The notes below the pieces were generated by a model. That model was given only the letters and a program-made list of their open reading frames with translations. It had not been told where the DNA came from and searched no databases. From an uncultured Bacilli bacterium (GTDB lineage: Bacteria; Bacillota_I; Bacilli_A; RF39; UBA660), in assembly GCA_947628075.1 (NCBI GenBank), contig CANQYF010000038.1, positions 1 to 9,749 on the forward strand: DNA of 9,749 nt, given 5' to 3'. Every line of letters starts with the position of its first letter. The first letter of the stretch is position 1. Of this stretch, positions 1 through 6,385 are shown in pieces. Position numbers and translations under genes: made by a program.

Positions 1-1107
1 GAAAAAATTAATAGATATAAGTGTAATGGTGAAATAAAAGTAAAATTAGATATAACAAATGGTAGTATGGGAAGTGTCATCAAAAAAGATGATGCTTACT
101 TGGTACTAGATGGAGGAAACATAACTGAGAAAATAGATTTATCAGAATTACAAAGTACAAATGGTGAAATAATAATACCAATTGAGATAAATGTAATAAG
201 TGGAGATAGTAATACAATAAATGGTTATGTAAGTATAGAGAATAAAGATATAGAACAAAATTATTTAGCAGATAAAAAGATAAATGTCGAAATTGAGATG
301 CAAAATTTAACATGTGATATAGGGATAAGTGAAACAGAAGAATACTTAAGAGAATATGATATAAATAAAACATTAAGTGAAACAAAAGATACTGGTTTAC
401 TTAGATATCAAGGAACATATGAAGAAGTAACAAATAATTATATATGTTTTGGGACATATTTCAAAAGTGAATGTACTCAAGATACCGATAAATATATGTA
501 TAGAATCATAGGAATAAATGAAGATGGTCAATTAAAGATAATTAAAAAAGAAGCTTTACCTCAAACTGAAATATGGCATAATAATTCATCTAAAGATCTA
601 TCTTGGCCAGAGAGTCAATTATATAAAAGGTTAAATGGGTTAGATGAAGGAAATAGCATATTCATAGGAACAGAATACTTACCAGAAGGATGGCTTACCA
701 AAATAGCAGATACCTACAATTGGAATGAAATGGATGATAATATTAGCTATAAAGTAGATGCTAAAATAGGATTAATTACACGAAATGATTATCTGTATGT
801 TATAAAAAATTCATCAGTGTTAGGTCATAATGGTGAAAGAGATGATGCACGTCTTTTAAGTTGGATGCATTTAAGTCACAATGATGATGATTATGAAGGC
901 CTAAATGAATGGACAATGTCTGGTGGTCTTAAACATACAGATGGAGCGAGAGCAACGTCTATAAATTCAGTTGGAGGAACTTGTGGATGGTGTGATTATG
1001 TTCACCGTGCTTATAATTATTTACGTCCTGTATTTTATTTAGAAAGAGGAACAATGATTACATTAGGAACAGGTACACTTGCTGATCCGTTTATAATAAG
1101 CAAATAA
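1..1107 (+). CDS. Partial secreted/surface protein, C-terminal part
   Basis: The reading frame is open from base 1, so the gene starts upstream of the window; 368 residues are visible. The methionine codon at 67 has no convincing SD and is probably internal. Visible residues 1 to about 105 look like a beta-rich, Asn/Ile-rich extracellular domain. From about residue 135 there is a second domain containing RYQGTY, YICFGTY, YRIIGI, a Trp-x-x-Ser-x-Leu segment (WPESQL), IGLI, LRPVFYL and a terminal G-T-G-T-x-A-D-P-F-I-I. This pattern recalls the YRIIG/LRPVFYL domain (possibly DUF6273-like) of cell-surface proteins in uncultured gut Bacilli; this is a recollection, not a search. Cysteine pairs at visible residues 149/158 and 328/331 could form disulfides outside the cell. 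The missing N-terminus should hold the export signal. The gene ends at a shared hairpin facing the pyrophosphatase gene. Function unknown; adhesion or surface display is a guess. Confidence 0.85.
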   Translation, partial: EKINRYKCNGEIKVKLDITNGSMGSVIKKDDAYLVLDGGNITEKIDLSELQSTNGEIIIPIEINVISGDSNTINGYVSIENKDIEQNYLADKKINVEIEMQNLTCDIGISETEEYLREYDINKTLSETKDTGLLRYQGTYEEVTNNYICFGTYFKSECTQDTDKYMYRIIGINEDGQLKIIKKEALPQTEIWHNNSSKDLSWPESQLYKRLNGLDEGNSIFIGTEYLPEGWLTKIADTYNWNEMDDNISYKVDAKIGLITRNDYLYVIKNSSVLGHNGERDDARLLSWMHLSHNDDDYEGLNEWTMSGGLKHTDGARATSINSVGGTCGWCDYVHRAYNYLRPVFYLERGTMITLGTGTLADPFIISK

Positions 1108-1129
1108 AAATAGAGATAATCTCTATTTT
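1107..1129. terminator. Bidirectional terminator between convergent genes
   Basis: A perfect 10-bp stem (AAAATAGAGA at 1107-1116, TCTCTATTTT at 1120-1129) closes a 3-nt loop. It lies between two convergent genes: its left arm begins at the last base of the surface-protein stop codon and its right arm contains the pyrophosphatase TAG stop. The A/T-rich outer stem gives a U-run on either transcript, so it probably ends both. Confidence 0.75.
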
Positions 1130-2736
1130 AAAACATTTATAATAGCGGGTAATACCTGCTTTTTTCTTGATACTATGTTTTCTAAGAATTCACCTTGTTC
1201 TATATTAGAATTGAAAGCCTCTTTTAAAGTTTCTTTAGCGTTTTCATTAAATATAATAAATGAACCATTTTTAAAGATATCAGTTATACAAAGAAGCATT
1301 ATGTCATAACCATAAGATGTACTTTCTCGATTTAAAAATCTTATATAACTTGCTTTTTGTTTTAATATAGCTTTAGAATTTAAAGTTGTTATTTGACTTA
1401 TTGCAATAATTTTTTTATCAATATTGAAAGTCTTAAAGTCCATATAAATAATTTCTTTTAATGATTTAGATTTAACTACATCATTAGCTTTAAACATTTC
1501 AATAGCTAATTTTTCAGGATTTATATGTGTAATTTTAGTAAGTTCATTAAGTGTTTTTTCATCTTCTTTAGTAGTAGTTGGGCTTTTTAAAAGTAGAGTA
1601 TCGGAAATAATACCCGAAATTAAAAGACTTGCAATATCTTCAGGAACTTTAATTTTATTCTCTTTAAATAATTGATAAACGATTGTACAAGTGCTACCTA
1701 CAGTCATATTTCTAAAATTAATTGGTTCCATAGTGCCAATATTACCTAATTTATGATGGTCTACAATACCAATAATTTTTGCTTCTTCTAGTCCATCGAC
1801 ACTTTGAGCAATTTCATTATGATCTACTAAAATAACTTTTTTGGGATTAACATCTCTTAAATCTGATAATTTTATTAAGCCTAAACATTTATTAGCTTTA
1901 TTAATGACAGGATAATAACTATGTCTTGTTTTATTAATAATATCATTAAAATCATTTACATCCATAGTTTCATTAACACAAATTAAATCTTTAGTATAAC
2001 GATAGTTTTCAATATAATTAGCAAAACCAATGGTTAGTAACGTTTCATAAGAATCTTTATTAGTATAAATGATATTTACTTTATTTTTTCGGGCTATTTT
2101 TAAATGTTCTTCTTTTACTGTGCTTCCAAAAGTAACAATAATCATTTTAACTCCAAGCGTAACAGCATCTTCAATAACAGAATGTCTATTACCCACAATT
2201 AAAATACTTTTTTCATTTAAAATATCACCATTATGAAGAGTAGTACTACTAATACCTACATTTATTATTTCGCCTTCGATTTCATCATCAAATTTTAAAA
2301 TCTTTTTTCCTTCAATAGTTTCTAAGATATGTTTATAACTTGTTTTAAGAGTTTTATTTTCTCCTAAAATTTGTTTTTTAGCAATATCTTTCATAGCAAA
2401 TGCCCCTTTGAAGTTATCATTTTCATCTACAACAGGAATAGTACTCATATCGTCATTTTGCATAGAAAAAAAGGCATTATAAACAGACTCTTTATTACTT
2501 ACTTTAAAATCTTTATGAAAATTAACATCTTTTATTTGTAATTTAACATCGTTTAATATTTCAGGGGTTGGTATTTTAAATTTTTTTAAAACATATTTAG
2601 TTTCTTCGTTGATATTTGAAAGAATTCTCGGCTCGGTATTTTCTCCAAGAGAATTTCTTAAATAAGACAAGCTAATAGCGCTACAAACACTATCAGTATC
2701 GGGATTTTTATGACCAAAAATATATATTGTATCCAT
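1123..2736 (-). CDS. ppaC: Mn-dependent inorganic pyrophosphatase (family II) with CBS and DRTGG domains
   Basis: Cytoplasmic enzyme hydrolysing pyrophosphate to two phosphates, which pulls biosynthetic reactions forward. The 537-residue protein has the DHH catalytic domain split by a regulatory insert: GHKNPDTDS at residues 8-16 (metal ligands H9, D13, D15), then CBS1 (about 72-125), DRTGG (about 145-250) and CBS2 (about 252-298), then DHNE at 305-308, DHH at 326-328 and SDT at 378-380. The C-terminal DHHA2 domain carries SRKKQ at 523-527, the usual substrate-binding motif. Family II enzymes without an insert have about 310 residues. In characterised CBS-DRTGG relatives AMP/ADP inhibit, while ATP or diadenosine polyphosphates activate; the same is inferred here. 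The ATG at 2736 is chosen because AAAGGTGG (2745-2752) stands 8 nt before it. An in-frame GTG at 2748 lies inside that SD and is unlikely to be used. Confidence 0.96.
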   Translation of the reverse strand: MDTIYIFGHKNPDTDSVCSAISLSYLRNSLGENTEPRILSNINEETKYVLKKFKIPTPEILNDVKLQIKDVNFHKDFKVSNKESVYNAFFSMQNDDMSTIPVVDENDNFKGAFAMKDIAKKQILGENKTLKTSYKHILETIEGKKILKFDDEIEGEIINVGISSTTLHNGDILNEKSILIVGNRHSVIEDAVTLGVKMIIVTFGSTVKEEHLKIARKNKVNIIYTNKDSYETLLTIGFANYIENYRYTKDLICVNETMDVNDFNDIINKTRHSYYPVINKANKCLGLIKLSDLRDVNPKKVILVDHNEIAQSVDGLEEAKIIGIVDHHKLGNIGTMEPINFRNMTVGSTCTIVYQLFKENKIKVPEDIASLLISGIISDTLLLKSPTTTKEDEKTLNELTKITHINPEKLAIEMFKANDVVKSKSLKEIIYMDFKTFNIDKKIIAISQITTLNSKAILKQKASYIRFLNRESTSYGYDIMLLCITDIFKNGSFIIFNENAKETLKEAFNSNIEQGEFLENIVSRKKQVLPAIINVLK

Positions 2737-2758
2737 TACGACAACCACCTTTGAAAAA

Positions 2759-2767
2759 ATTATAACA
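2759..2767 (-). promoter_or_regulatory. Extended -10 promoter of ppaC
   Basis: On the minus strand TGTTATAAT is a perfect extended -10 (TGnTATAAT). A TTGTCA resembling a -35 lies 19 nt upstream (2784-2789). The SD begins 6 nt after the -10, so the predicted leader is only about 15 nt. Confidence 0.6.
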
Positions 2768-2806
2768 TATTTTTAATACATTTTGACAATTTTTTTAATA
2801 TTTATT

Positions 2807-2815
2807 TGTTATATT
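2807..2815 (+). promoter_or_regulatory. Candidate promoter of the cse60-like gene
   Basis: TGTTATATT fits an extended -10. A perfect TTGACA at 2783-2788 sits 21 nt upstream of the TATATT, too far for a normal sigma-A promoter. The overlapping TATATTAT (2810-2817) also matches the sigma-E -10 pattern CATAYAnT at most positions, but no clear sigma-E -35 is visible, so the sigma factor cannot be assigned. Confidence 0.4.
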
Positions 2816-2833
2816 ATTTTTTGGGTGATTGAA

Positions 2834-3001
2834 ATGAAAGTTAAAGTATTTGATGAAGAATGTGAAAGAGATCTAGAAAATAGTATTAATGAATTTTTGC
2901 AAAGAGATATTGATTTATTAGATATTAAATATCAAGTAGCAATTGCCATAAATGGAGAAGAACAATTATATTGCTTTAGTGCAATGATTATATATCATTA
3001 A
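2834..3001 (+). CDS. cse60: Cse60-like small sporulation protein
   Basis: A 55-residue soluble protein beginning MKVKVFDEE and ending YCFSAMIIYH. Both ends match my memory of Cse60, the 60-residue product of a sigma-E-controlled Bacillus subtilis gene expressed in the mother cell; its molecular role is unknown. The middle is a charged helix (ERDLENSINEFLQ, residues 11-23) followed by alternating hydrophobic strands. The ATG at 2834 is preceded by GGGTGAT (2823-2829), which pairs with the 3' part of the anti-SD, 4 nt upstream. A longer reading from a TTG at 2783 would add a hydrophobic N-terminus but has no SD and runs through the promoter, so it was rejected. The gene stands alone, divergent from ppaC and convergent with the coiled-coil gene. 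Identity is from recognisable end motifs, not a database search. Confidence 0.82.
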   Translation: MKVKVFDEECERDLENSINEFLQRDIDLLDIKYQVAIAINGEEQLYCFSAMIIYH

Positions 3002-3004
3002 AAA

Positions 3005-3024
3005 AACTCGCATACTTGCAAGTT
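3005..3024 (-). terminator. Terminator of the coiled-coil gene
   Basis: Read on the minus strand, AACTTGCA and TGCGAGTT form an 8-bp stem with one G-U pair and a 4-nt loop, followed by a U-run (the A-tract at 3000-3006). On the plus strand the G-U becomes an A-C mismatch and the U-run is poor. It is therefore mainly a minus-strand terminator that may only partly stop cse60 transcripts. The stem includes the first base of the coiled-coil gene's stop codon. Confidence 0.7.
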
Positions 3025-3341
3025 TATAACATATACATATTGGAATTACTGGTATCAAAATCTTCGGAAGAAATAACATTCGCGTTATTTTCTAATTTAG
3101 ATAAACGATAATCCATTCTATTTAATTGTCTTTCTATTTTAGCAAATCTACTTTCTATATCATTTACATTATTAGATGTGTTATAATTATTGGGAACAGG
3201 TCCTTGATAAAAATAATTACTAGCACTTTGAAAAGGCATTTGGGCTGGTACATTATTTTGGGTAGGGACATTCATATTAATGTTGGGATTGTATGCTTGA
3301 TATGCACTTTCTGAAAAGAATGCGTTTCTAGTTTTTTTCAT
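3024..3341 (-). CDS. Small Asn/Gln/Pro-rich protein with C-terminal coiled coil
   Basis: Not recognised as a named family. The 105-residue protein starts MKKTRNAFF. Residues 11 to about 60 are low-complexity and rich in Asn, Gln, Pro, Tyr and Ala, with no signal peptide or membrane segment. Residues 62-83 form a regular heptad (I62, F66, I69, L73, M76, L80, L83), a short coiled coil likely to oligomerise. A Ser/Asn linker leads to the hydrophobic C-terminus MYML. The overall look resembles small spore-coat or spore-associated proteins of Bacilli. The CATATAAT box upstream, shared with dacB, supports a sporulation role, but this is inference. The ATG at 3341 is set by a strong AGGAGGT SD (3345-3351) 3 nt upstream. 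A longer reading from 3437 would overlap trmB and was rejected. The gene is divergent from trmB across 45 bp. Confidence 0.8.
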   Translation of the reverse strand: MKKTRNAFFSESAYQAYNPNINMNVPTQNNVPAQMPFQSASNYFYQGPVPNNYNTSNNVNDIESRFAKIERQLNRMDYRLSKLENNANVISSEDFDTSNSNMYML

Positions 3342-3356
3342 AATACCTCCTACAAC

Positions 3357-3364
3357 ATTATATG
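3357..3364 (-). promoter_or_regulatory. CATATAAT -10 box of the coiled-coil gene
   Basis: CATATAAT on the minus strand fits the mother-cell sigma-E -10 pattern (CATAYAnT), but it contains TATAAT and could be sigma-A. No good -35 of either type is present. An AC dinucleotide 16 nt upstream fits the loose sigma-K -35. The SD starts 5 nt after the box, exactly as in front of dacB. Confidence 0.45.
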
Positions 3365-3386
3365 TTAAATTTAAGGAAGTGTTTTT

Positions 3387-3989
3387 ATGCGAATGCGAAA
3401 TCCTAAATATAAAGATGAAGTCATAAGTAAATGTCAATTTTTAATTAATGATACAATTACTTTTGCTAATGATAATCCAATTCATATTGAAATTGGGATG
3501 GGTAAAGGTAATTTTCTTTTAAATATGGCGATAAATAATCCTAATATTAACTTTATTGGTATTGAAAAATATGCTAGTGTGGCAAGTGTTGCTATTAATA
3601 AGATGATGTCATATAATTTGCCTAATTTAAGAGTTATAATTGGGGATGTTTCCAATTATTTAGAATTATTAAAAGGTAAAGTTAGTTTAATTTATTTGAA
3701 TTTTTCTGACCCTTGGCCAAAAGCTCGTCATGAAAAAAGAAGATTAACTTCGCCAAATTTTTTAAATTTATATGATAATTTTTTTAAAGCTAAAAAAGAG
3801 ATAATTATGAAAACGGATAATGATGATTTATTTTCCTATTCATTAGAAAAAATAAAAGAACATGGTTATAAAATTGAGAAAATAAGTTATGATTTACACC
3901 AAGAAAATATTTTTAATATTATGACTGAATATGAAGAAAAGTTTAGTAACCAAGGAATAAAAATAAAATATTTGCACGCTTCTAAATAA
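3387..3989 (+). CDS. trmB: tRNA (guanine-46-N7)-methyltransferase
   Basis: Methylates N7 of G46 in the tRNA variable loop using S-adenosylmethionine; cytoplasmic and probably monofunctional. The 200-residue protein has every TrmB hallmark: an MRMR start as in Bacillus subtilis, the SAM-binding loop IEIGMGKGNF (34-43), GIEKY (58-62) for the ribose-binding acid, NFSDPWPKARHEKRRLT (105-121), KTDN (142-145) and TEYEEKF (180-186). It is slightly shorter than the usual 210-220 residues. The SD AAGGAA (3373-3378) lies 8 nt before the ATG. A second ATG at 3393 is possible but less well spaced. No terminator follows. The next promoter lies across its last codons, so some read-through into the lipoprotein operon is plausible. 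Confidence 0.96.
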   Translation: MRMRNPKYKDEVISKCQFLINDTITFANDNPIHIEIGMGKGNFLLNMAINNPNINFIGIEKYASVASVAINKMMSYNLPNLRVIIGDVSNYLELLKGKVSLIYLNFSDPWPKARHEKRRLTSPNFLNLYDNFFKAKKEIIMKTDNDDLFSYSLEKIKEHGYKIEKISYDLHQENIFNIMTEYEEKFSNQGIKIKYLHASK

Positions 3990-4000
3990 ATTGATATAAT
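3972..4000 (+). promoter_or_regulatory. Promoter of the lipoprotein operon
   Basis: TGATATAAT (3992-4000) is a perfect extended -10. TTGCAC (3972-3977) lies 17 nt upstream as a weak -35. The promoter starts inside the 3' end of trmB. The SD AAGGAG begins 10 nt after the -10, giving a leader of roughly 15 nt. Confidence 0.6.
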
Positions 4001-4021
4001 TATTATAAATAAGGAGTAGAA

Positions 4022-4603
4022 ATGAAAAAGAAGATATGGCTTTTACCATTATTAATTATCATTTTAGCAGGTTGTACTAATTTAAAAGATTTAAGTTATG
4101 ATGATATATTAAATAATGTAATAGTAAAAAGTAAAAATATAAATACATATCGTAATGGTTATAATTTATATATTCCTAAAGGTATAAAAATTACGAAAGC
4201 CAAAGATAGTTATGTTATTCTTAGTAGTAGTAATGCTAATTATTATTTATATGTTGATTTAATTAGTTATGCTTCTAAAAAAGATTTTAATTATAATATA
4301 AAAAATGATATATATTATTCAAATACCATTAACTACAATGGACTTAAAGGTTATGTAGAAATTAATTTATGGGAAAATAATCAATATTTGATTGAAATTA
4401 TGTATAATTATGCTAAAATAGAAGTGATGGTAGATAGTAGTGAGCTTAAAGAAGCACTCGTAAATGCAACCTTGATTTTGGCTAATATTCACTATGATGA
4501 TATCATAATAAATAATTTAATAAATGATGATAATTTAAATTATACGGAAGAAATATTTGATATATTTAAAAATTCAGAAAATGTATCAAGTGACAATGAT
4601 TAA
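4022..4603 (+). CDS. Uncharacterised lipoprotein
   Basis: A 193-residue protein with a lipoprotein signal: basic MKKK, a hydrophobic core (residues 5-15) and the lipobox LAGC ending at Cys18, so it should be lipid-anchored on the outer face of the membrane. The mature part has no motif I recognise. It is rich in Asn, Tyr and Ile, with alternating strands around residues 48-140, a helix near 141-155, and an acidic Asn/Asp/Glu tail from about 165 that is probably flexible. The SD AAGGAG (4011-4016) is 5 nt before the ATG. It is the first gene of the apparent operon with the acidic protein (22 bp gap), the YtxG-like and the YtxH-like genes. This suggests a shared envelope job, possibly as the extracytoplasmic partner. 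Homology to a named family cannot be claimed. Confidence 0.85.
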   Translation: MKKKIWLLPLLIIILAGCTNLKDLSYDDILNNVIVKSKNINTYRNGYNLYIPKGIKITKAKDSYVILSSSNANYYLYVDLISYASKKDFNYNIKNDIYYSNTINYNGLKGYVEINLWENNQYLIEIMYNYAKIEVMVDSSELKEALVNATLILANIHYDDIIINNLINDDNLNYTEEIFDIFKNSENVSSDND

Positions 4604-4625
4604 GTAGGAAGGTTGGCCTTTAAGT

Positions 4626-5561
4626 ATGAGTATAATGAAGAAATTAAAAGATATTTTATTTGAAGAGGAAGAGTACACAGAACCAATTAAAGTTCGAGAA
4701 AAAAATAAGGAAGAAGAAAAAGCCATTAAAATAGAAATACCCGAAGAAGATGAAACAGTAGACCTTAACAAAAATGTCAAAAGTGAAAGAGAAATTTTTA
4801 CAAGTGTAAAAGAATTTGAAGAAGAAAATCCAATTAAAACGAAGATGGCTAAAGAACCAGAAAGAGTAGAAGTAAGAAAAGATATAAGAGAAAGTAATTC
4901 TTTTCAATTTCCTGATTTTGATGAAGAAGAATTTGCGAGCTCTATCTCAAGAACTAAACCAAGTAATAATGTTTTAGATTATGAAAGAAAAAAAGAAAAA
5001 AGAGATTATGGTCGTTATGAACGAGTTGAAAATCGTTATGAAGGAAGAGAAAGTGGCGAAAAGAAAAAATTTACGCCATCACCAATTATCTCTCCAGTTT
5101 ATGGTATTTTAAATCAAGATTATAAGGCAGAAGACATAGTTAACAAAAAAACAGATGCATCTAATATCAATATAGAAGAAGTAAGAAAAAAGGCTTTTGA
5201 AACAAGAGTAAAAGAAGAAGTAACTCCAAAAACAACAGAAGAATCACTAGATCCAGTAGTTACTTTCTTTGAAGAAAAAGACAAAAATAATAAAGAAGAA
5301 GATTATCAAACAATTGATTCTTTATTAGCATCTTCAGCTGAAGAAATTCCTTTAGAGGATACTTTAGAAATTCCTAAAACAAATAATTTAGATGCCATTG
5401 AAGAAGAATTAGAAAAAATTGATCAAGAAACCAAAGAACAAAATCAAGATATAGATGATACTTTAACTGTAGAAGAAGAAAAAGATCCTTTAGATGAAAC
5501 TTTAGATAGTGATTTATTTGAATTAATAGATTCTATGTATGATGAAAGAGAGGAGGGGTAA
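4626..5561 (+). CDS. Acidic, mostly disordered protein with SPIISPVYG motif
   Basis: Not a family I can name with confidence. The 311 residues are dominated by Glu, Lys and Asp and lack any signal peptide or membrane span. Three islands look ordered: an N-terminal amphipathic helix (MSIMKKLKDILF, 1-12) followed by an acidic cluster, similar in layout to the membrane-targeting helix of SepF; a Pro/aromatic motif FTPSPIISPVYGIL (149-162); and a C-terminal helix DLFELIDSMYDE (296-307). The rest looks disordered, with coiled-coil potential near 257-270. I recall similar SPVYG-motif proteins in other low-GC Bacilli but cannot verify this. A scaffold tethered to the inner membrane is a hypothesis. 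The ATG at 4626 is 13 nt from AGGAAGG (4606-4612), a long spacing; the ATG at 4635 (MKKLKD) is an alternative. It lies between the lipoprotein and the YtxG-like gene. Confidence 0.85.
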   Translation: MSIMKKLKDILFEEEEYTEPIKVREKNKEEEKAIKIEIPEEDETVDLNKNVKSEREIFTSVKEFEEENPIKTKMAKEPERVEVRKDIRESNSFQFPDFDEEEFASSISRTKPSNNVLDYERKKEKRDYGRYERVENRYEGRESGEKKKFTPSPIISPVYGILNQDYKAEDIVNKKTDASNINIEEVRKKAFETRVKEEVTPKTTEESLDPVVTFFEEKDKNNKEEDYQTIDSLLASSAEEIPLEDTLEIPKTNNLDAIEEELEKIDQETKEQNQDIDDTLTVEEEKDPLDETLDSDLFELIDSMYDEREEG

Positions 5562-5566
5562 AAAAA

Positions 5567-5863
5567 ATGGAATTTTTATCACAATTTTTACCTATAATAA
5601 TTTATATTTTGTTAATAATAATAATAATTGTTGGTATAATTCTAGGTATTAAACTTATAATTACAATAGATAAAATTGAAAGTGTTGTTGATGACATTAA
5701 TGAAAAAGTAGAAAAAGTTACACCACTTTTTAATGTAGTAGGAATGGTATCAGACAAAGTTACTAATATTGCTACTTCGGTAATGGAAACCCTAGAGAAT
5801 ATAATTAGTAGAGTGTTTTTAAGAAATAGAAATAATGAAATGGAGAGTGAAGAAGATGAGTAA
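5567..5863 (+). CDS. YtxG-like (DUF948) single-pass membrane protein
   Basis: A 98-residue protein with one strong transmembrane segment (about residues 8-32, almost all Ile/Leu/Val/Gly). An amphipathic helix follows (about 33-85, IDKIESVVDDINEKVEKV), then a charged tail ending in acidic residues. Size, topology and the heptad-like helix fit the DUF948 family. The next gene is YtxH-like, as in the Bacillus subtilis ytxG-ytxH stress operon, which strengthens the call. The family role is poorly defined; stress and envelope functions have been suggested. The SD AGGAGGG (5551-5557) lies inside the 3' end of the acidic-protein gene, 9 nt before the ATG, so the two are almost certainly co-translated. 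The stop overlaps the start of the ytxH-like gene by 8 nt. Confidence 0.72.
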   Translation: MEFLSQFLPIIIYILLIIIIIVGIILGIKLIITIDKIESVVDDINEKVEKVTPLFNVVGMVSDKVTNIATSVMETLENIISRVFLRNRNNEMESEEDE

Positions 5864-6302
5864 AAAAACAAACTTTTTATTAGGGGCTGGAGTTGGTCTT
5901 GGCTTAGGATTGTTATTTGCTCCTAAAAGCGGAAAGGAAACAAGAGAGGATCTTAAAGCTGCTTTTGAAGATTTAGTAGAAAAAGCTAAAGAAATCGATG
6001 TAGAAGAAGTTAAGAACGCTATTATTGTTAAGACAAGAGAATTAGAAAATACAATTAAAGAATTAGACAAAGAAACTGCTAAACAAATGATAATAGACAA
6101 ATCTAACGAAGTAAAAATTAAAGCTCAAGAATTAGTAGAATTAGCTGTAGAAAAAGGAACACCTGTTATTGAAAAAACAGCTAAACAAGTAAAAACTAAG
6201 ACTGCTGAAATTTTAAAAAATGCTGCATCTAAATTAGAAGAAAAACCAGCTAGTACTAAGCAAAATAAAAAAGGCACTAAAACTGCTAAAACTGCATCTT
6301 AA
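5856..6302 (+). CDS. YtxH-like envelope/stress protein
   Basis: A 148-residue protein. Residues 7-22 are a Gly/Leu-rich hydrophobic segment running into FAPKSGKETRE (21-31), the diagnostic start of the YtxH-like domain, which usually forms one membrane span with a long cytoplasmic helix. Residues 31-128 are predicted to be a continuous charged helix (Glu/Lys/Ala/Val). The tail from about 130 is Lys/Thr/Ala-rich and ends in repeated KTAKTA-like units, so it is strongly basic and probably disordered. The ATG at 5856 is preferred over the upstream 5835 because GGAGAG (5842-5847) is 8 nt away and the coding sequence then starts at the usual family N-terminus. It overlaps the YtxG-like stop (ATGAGTAA), implying translational coupling. 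It is the last gene of the operon, followed by a strong terminator. Confidence 0.82.
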   Translation: MSKKTNFLLGAGVGLGLGLLFAPKSGKETREDLKAAFEDLVEKAKEIDVEEVKNAIIVKTRELENTIKELDKETAKQMIIDKSNEVKIKAQELVELAVEKGTPVIEKTAKQVKTKTAEILKNAASKLEEKPASTKQNKKGTKTAKTAS

Positions 6303-6320
6303 TAAAAATAGTTAAATTTG

Positions 6321-6354
6321 TGTTGATAACTTATGAGTTATCAACATTTTTTTT
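6321..6354 (+). terminator. Intrinsic terminator of the envelope operon
   Basis: A perfect 11-bp stem (TGTTGATAACT at 6321-6331, AGTTATCAACA at 6336-6346) with a 4-nt loop is followed by eight T residues (6347-6354). It is the strongest terminator in the window and separates the envelope operon from the dacB promoter just downstream. Confidence 0.93.
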
Positions 6355-6363
6355 GGAAATAAA

Positions 6364-6371
6364 CATATAAT
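6364..6371 (+). promoter_or_regulatory. CATATAAT -10 box of the dacB-spmA-spmB operon
   Basis: CATATAAT matches the sigma-E -10 pattern CATAYAnT, and dacB-spmA-spmB is a sigma-E operon in Bacillus subtilis. A sigma-A reading of TATAAT cannot be excluded because neither type of -35 is clear (ACATTTT at 6344-6350 is a weak sigma-E-like candidate, 13 nt away). The SD AGGTGG starts 5 nt after the box. Confidence 0.5.
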
Positions 6372-6385
6372 TTTTTAGGTGGAAA

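Noticed and set aside
80..385. Minus-strand reading frame of about 100 codons opposite the surface protein
   Set aside because: Leu/His/Tyr-rich low-complexity translation, the expected antisense shadow of an AT-rich gene; no SD or homology.
2737..2748. GTG at 2748 as the start of the pyrophosphatase
   Set aside because: It lies inside the AAAGGTGG SD; the ATG at 2736 is ideally spaced and starts the conserved N-terminal strand.
2783..2833. Hydrophobic N-terminal extension of the Cse60-like protein from a TTG
   Set aside because: No SD; the stretch contains the promoter elements, and the ATG at 2834 gives the family-like N-terminus and length.
3342..3437. N-terminal extension of the coiled-coil protein
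   Set aside because: It would overlap trmB and its own promoter, while a strong AGGAGGT precedes the ATG at 3341.
4586..4907. Two minus-strand frames opposite the acidic protein
   Set aside because: Phe/Ser-rich translations are the complement of Glu/Lys codons, and no start signals are present.
5602..6100. Minus-strand frames opposite the YtxG/YtxH-like genes
   Set aside because: Ser/Ile/Leu-rich shadows of genuine helical genes, without SD sites.
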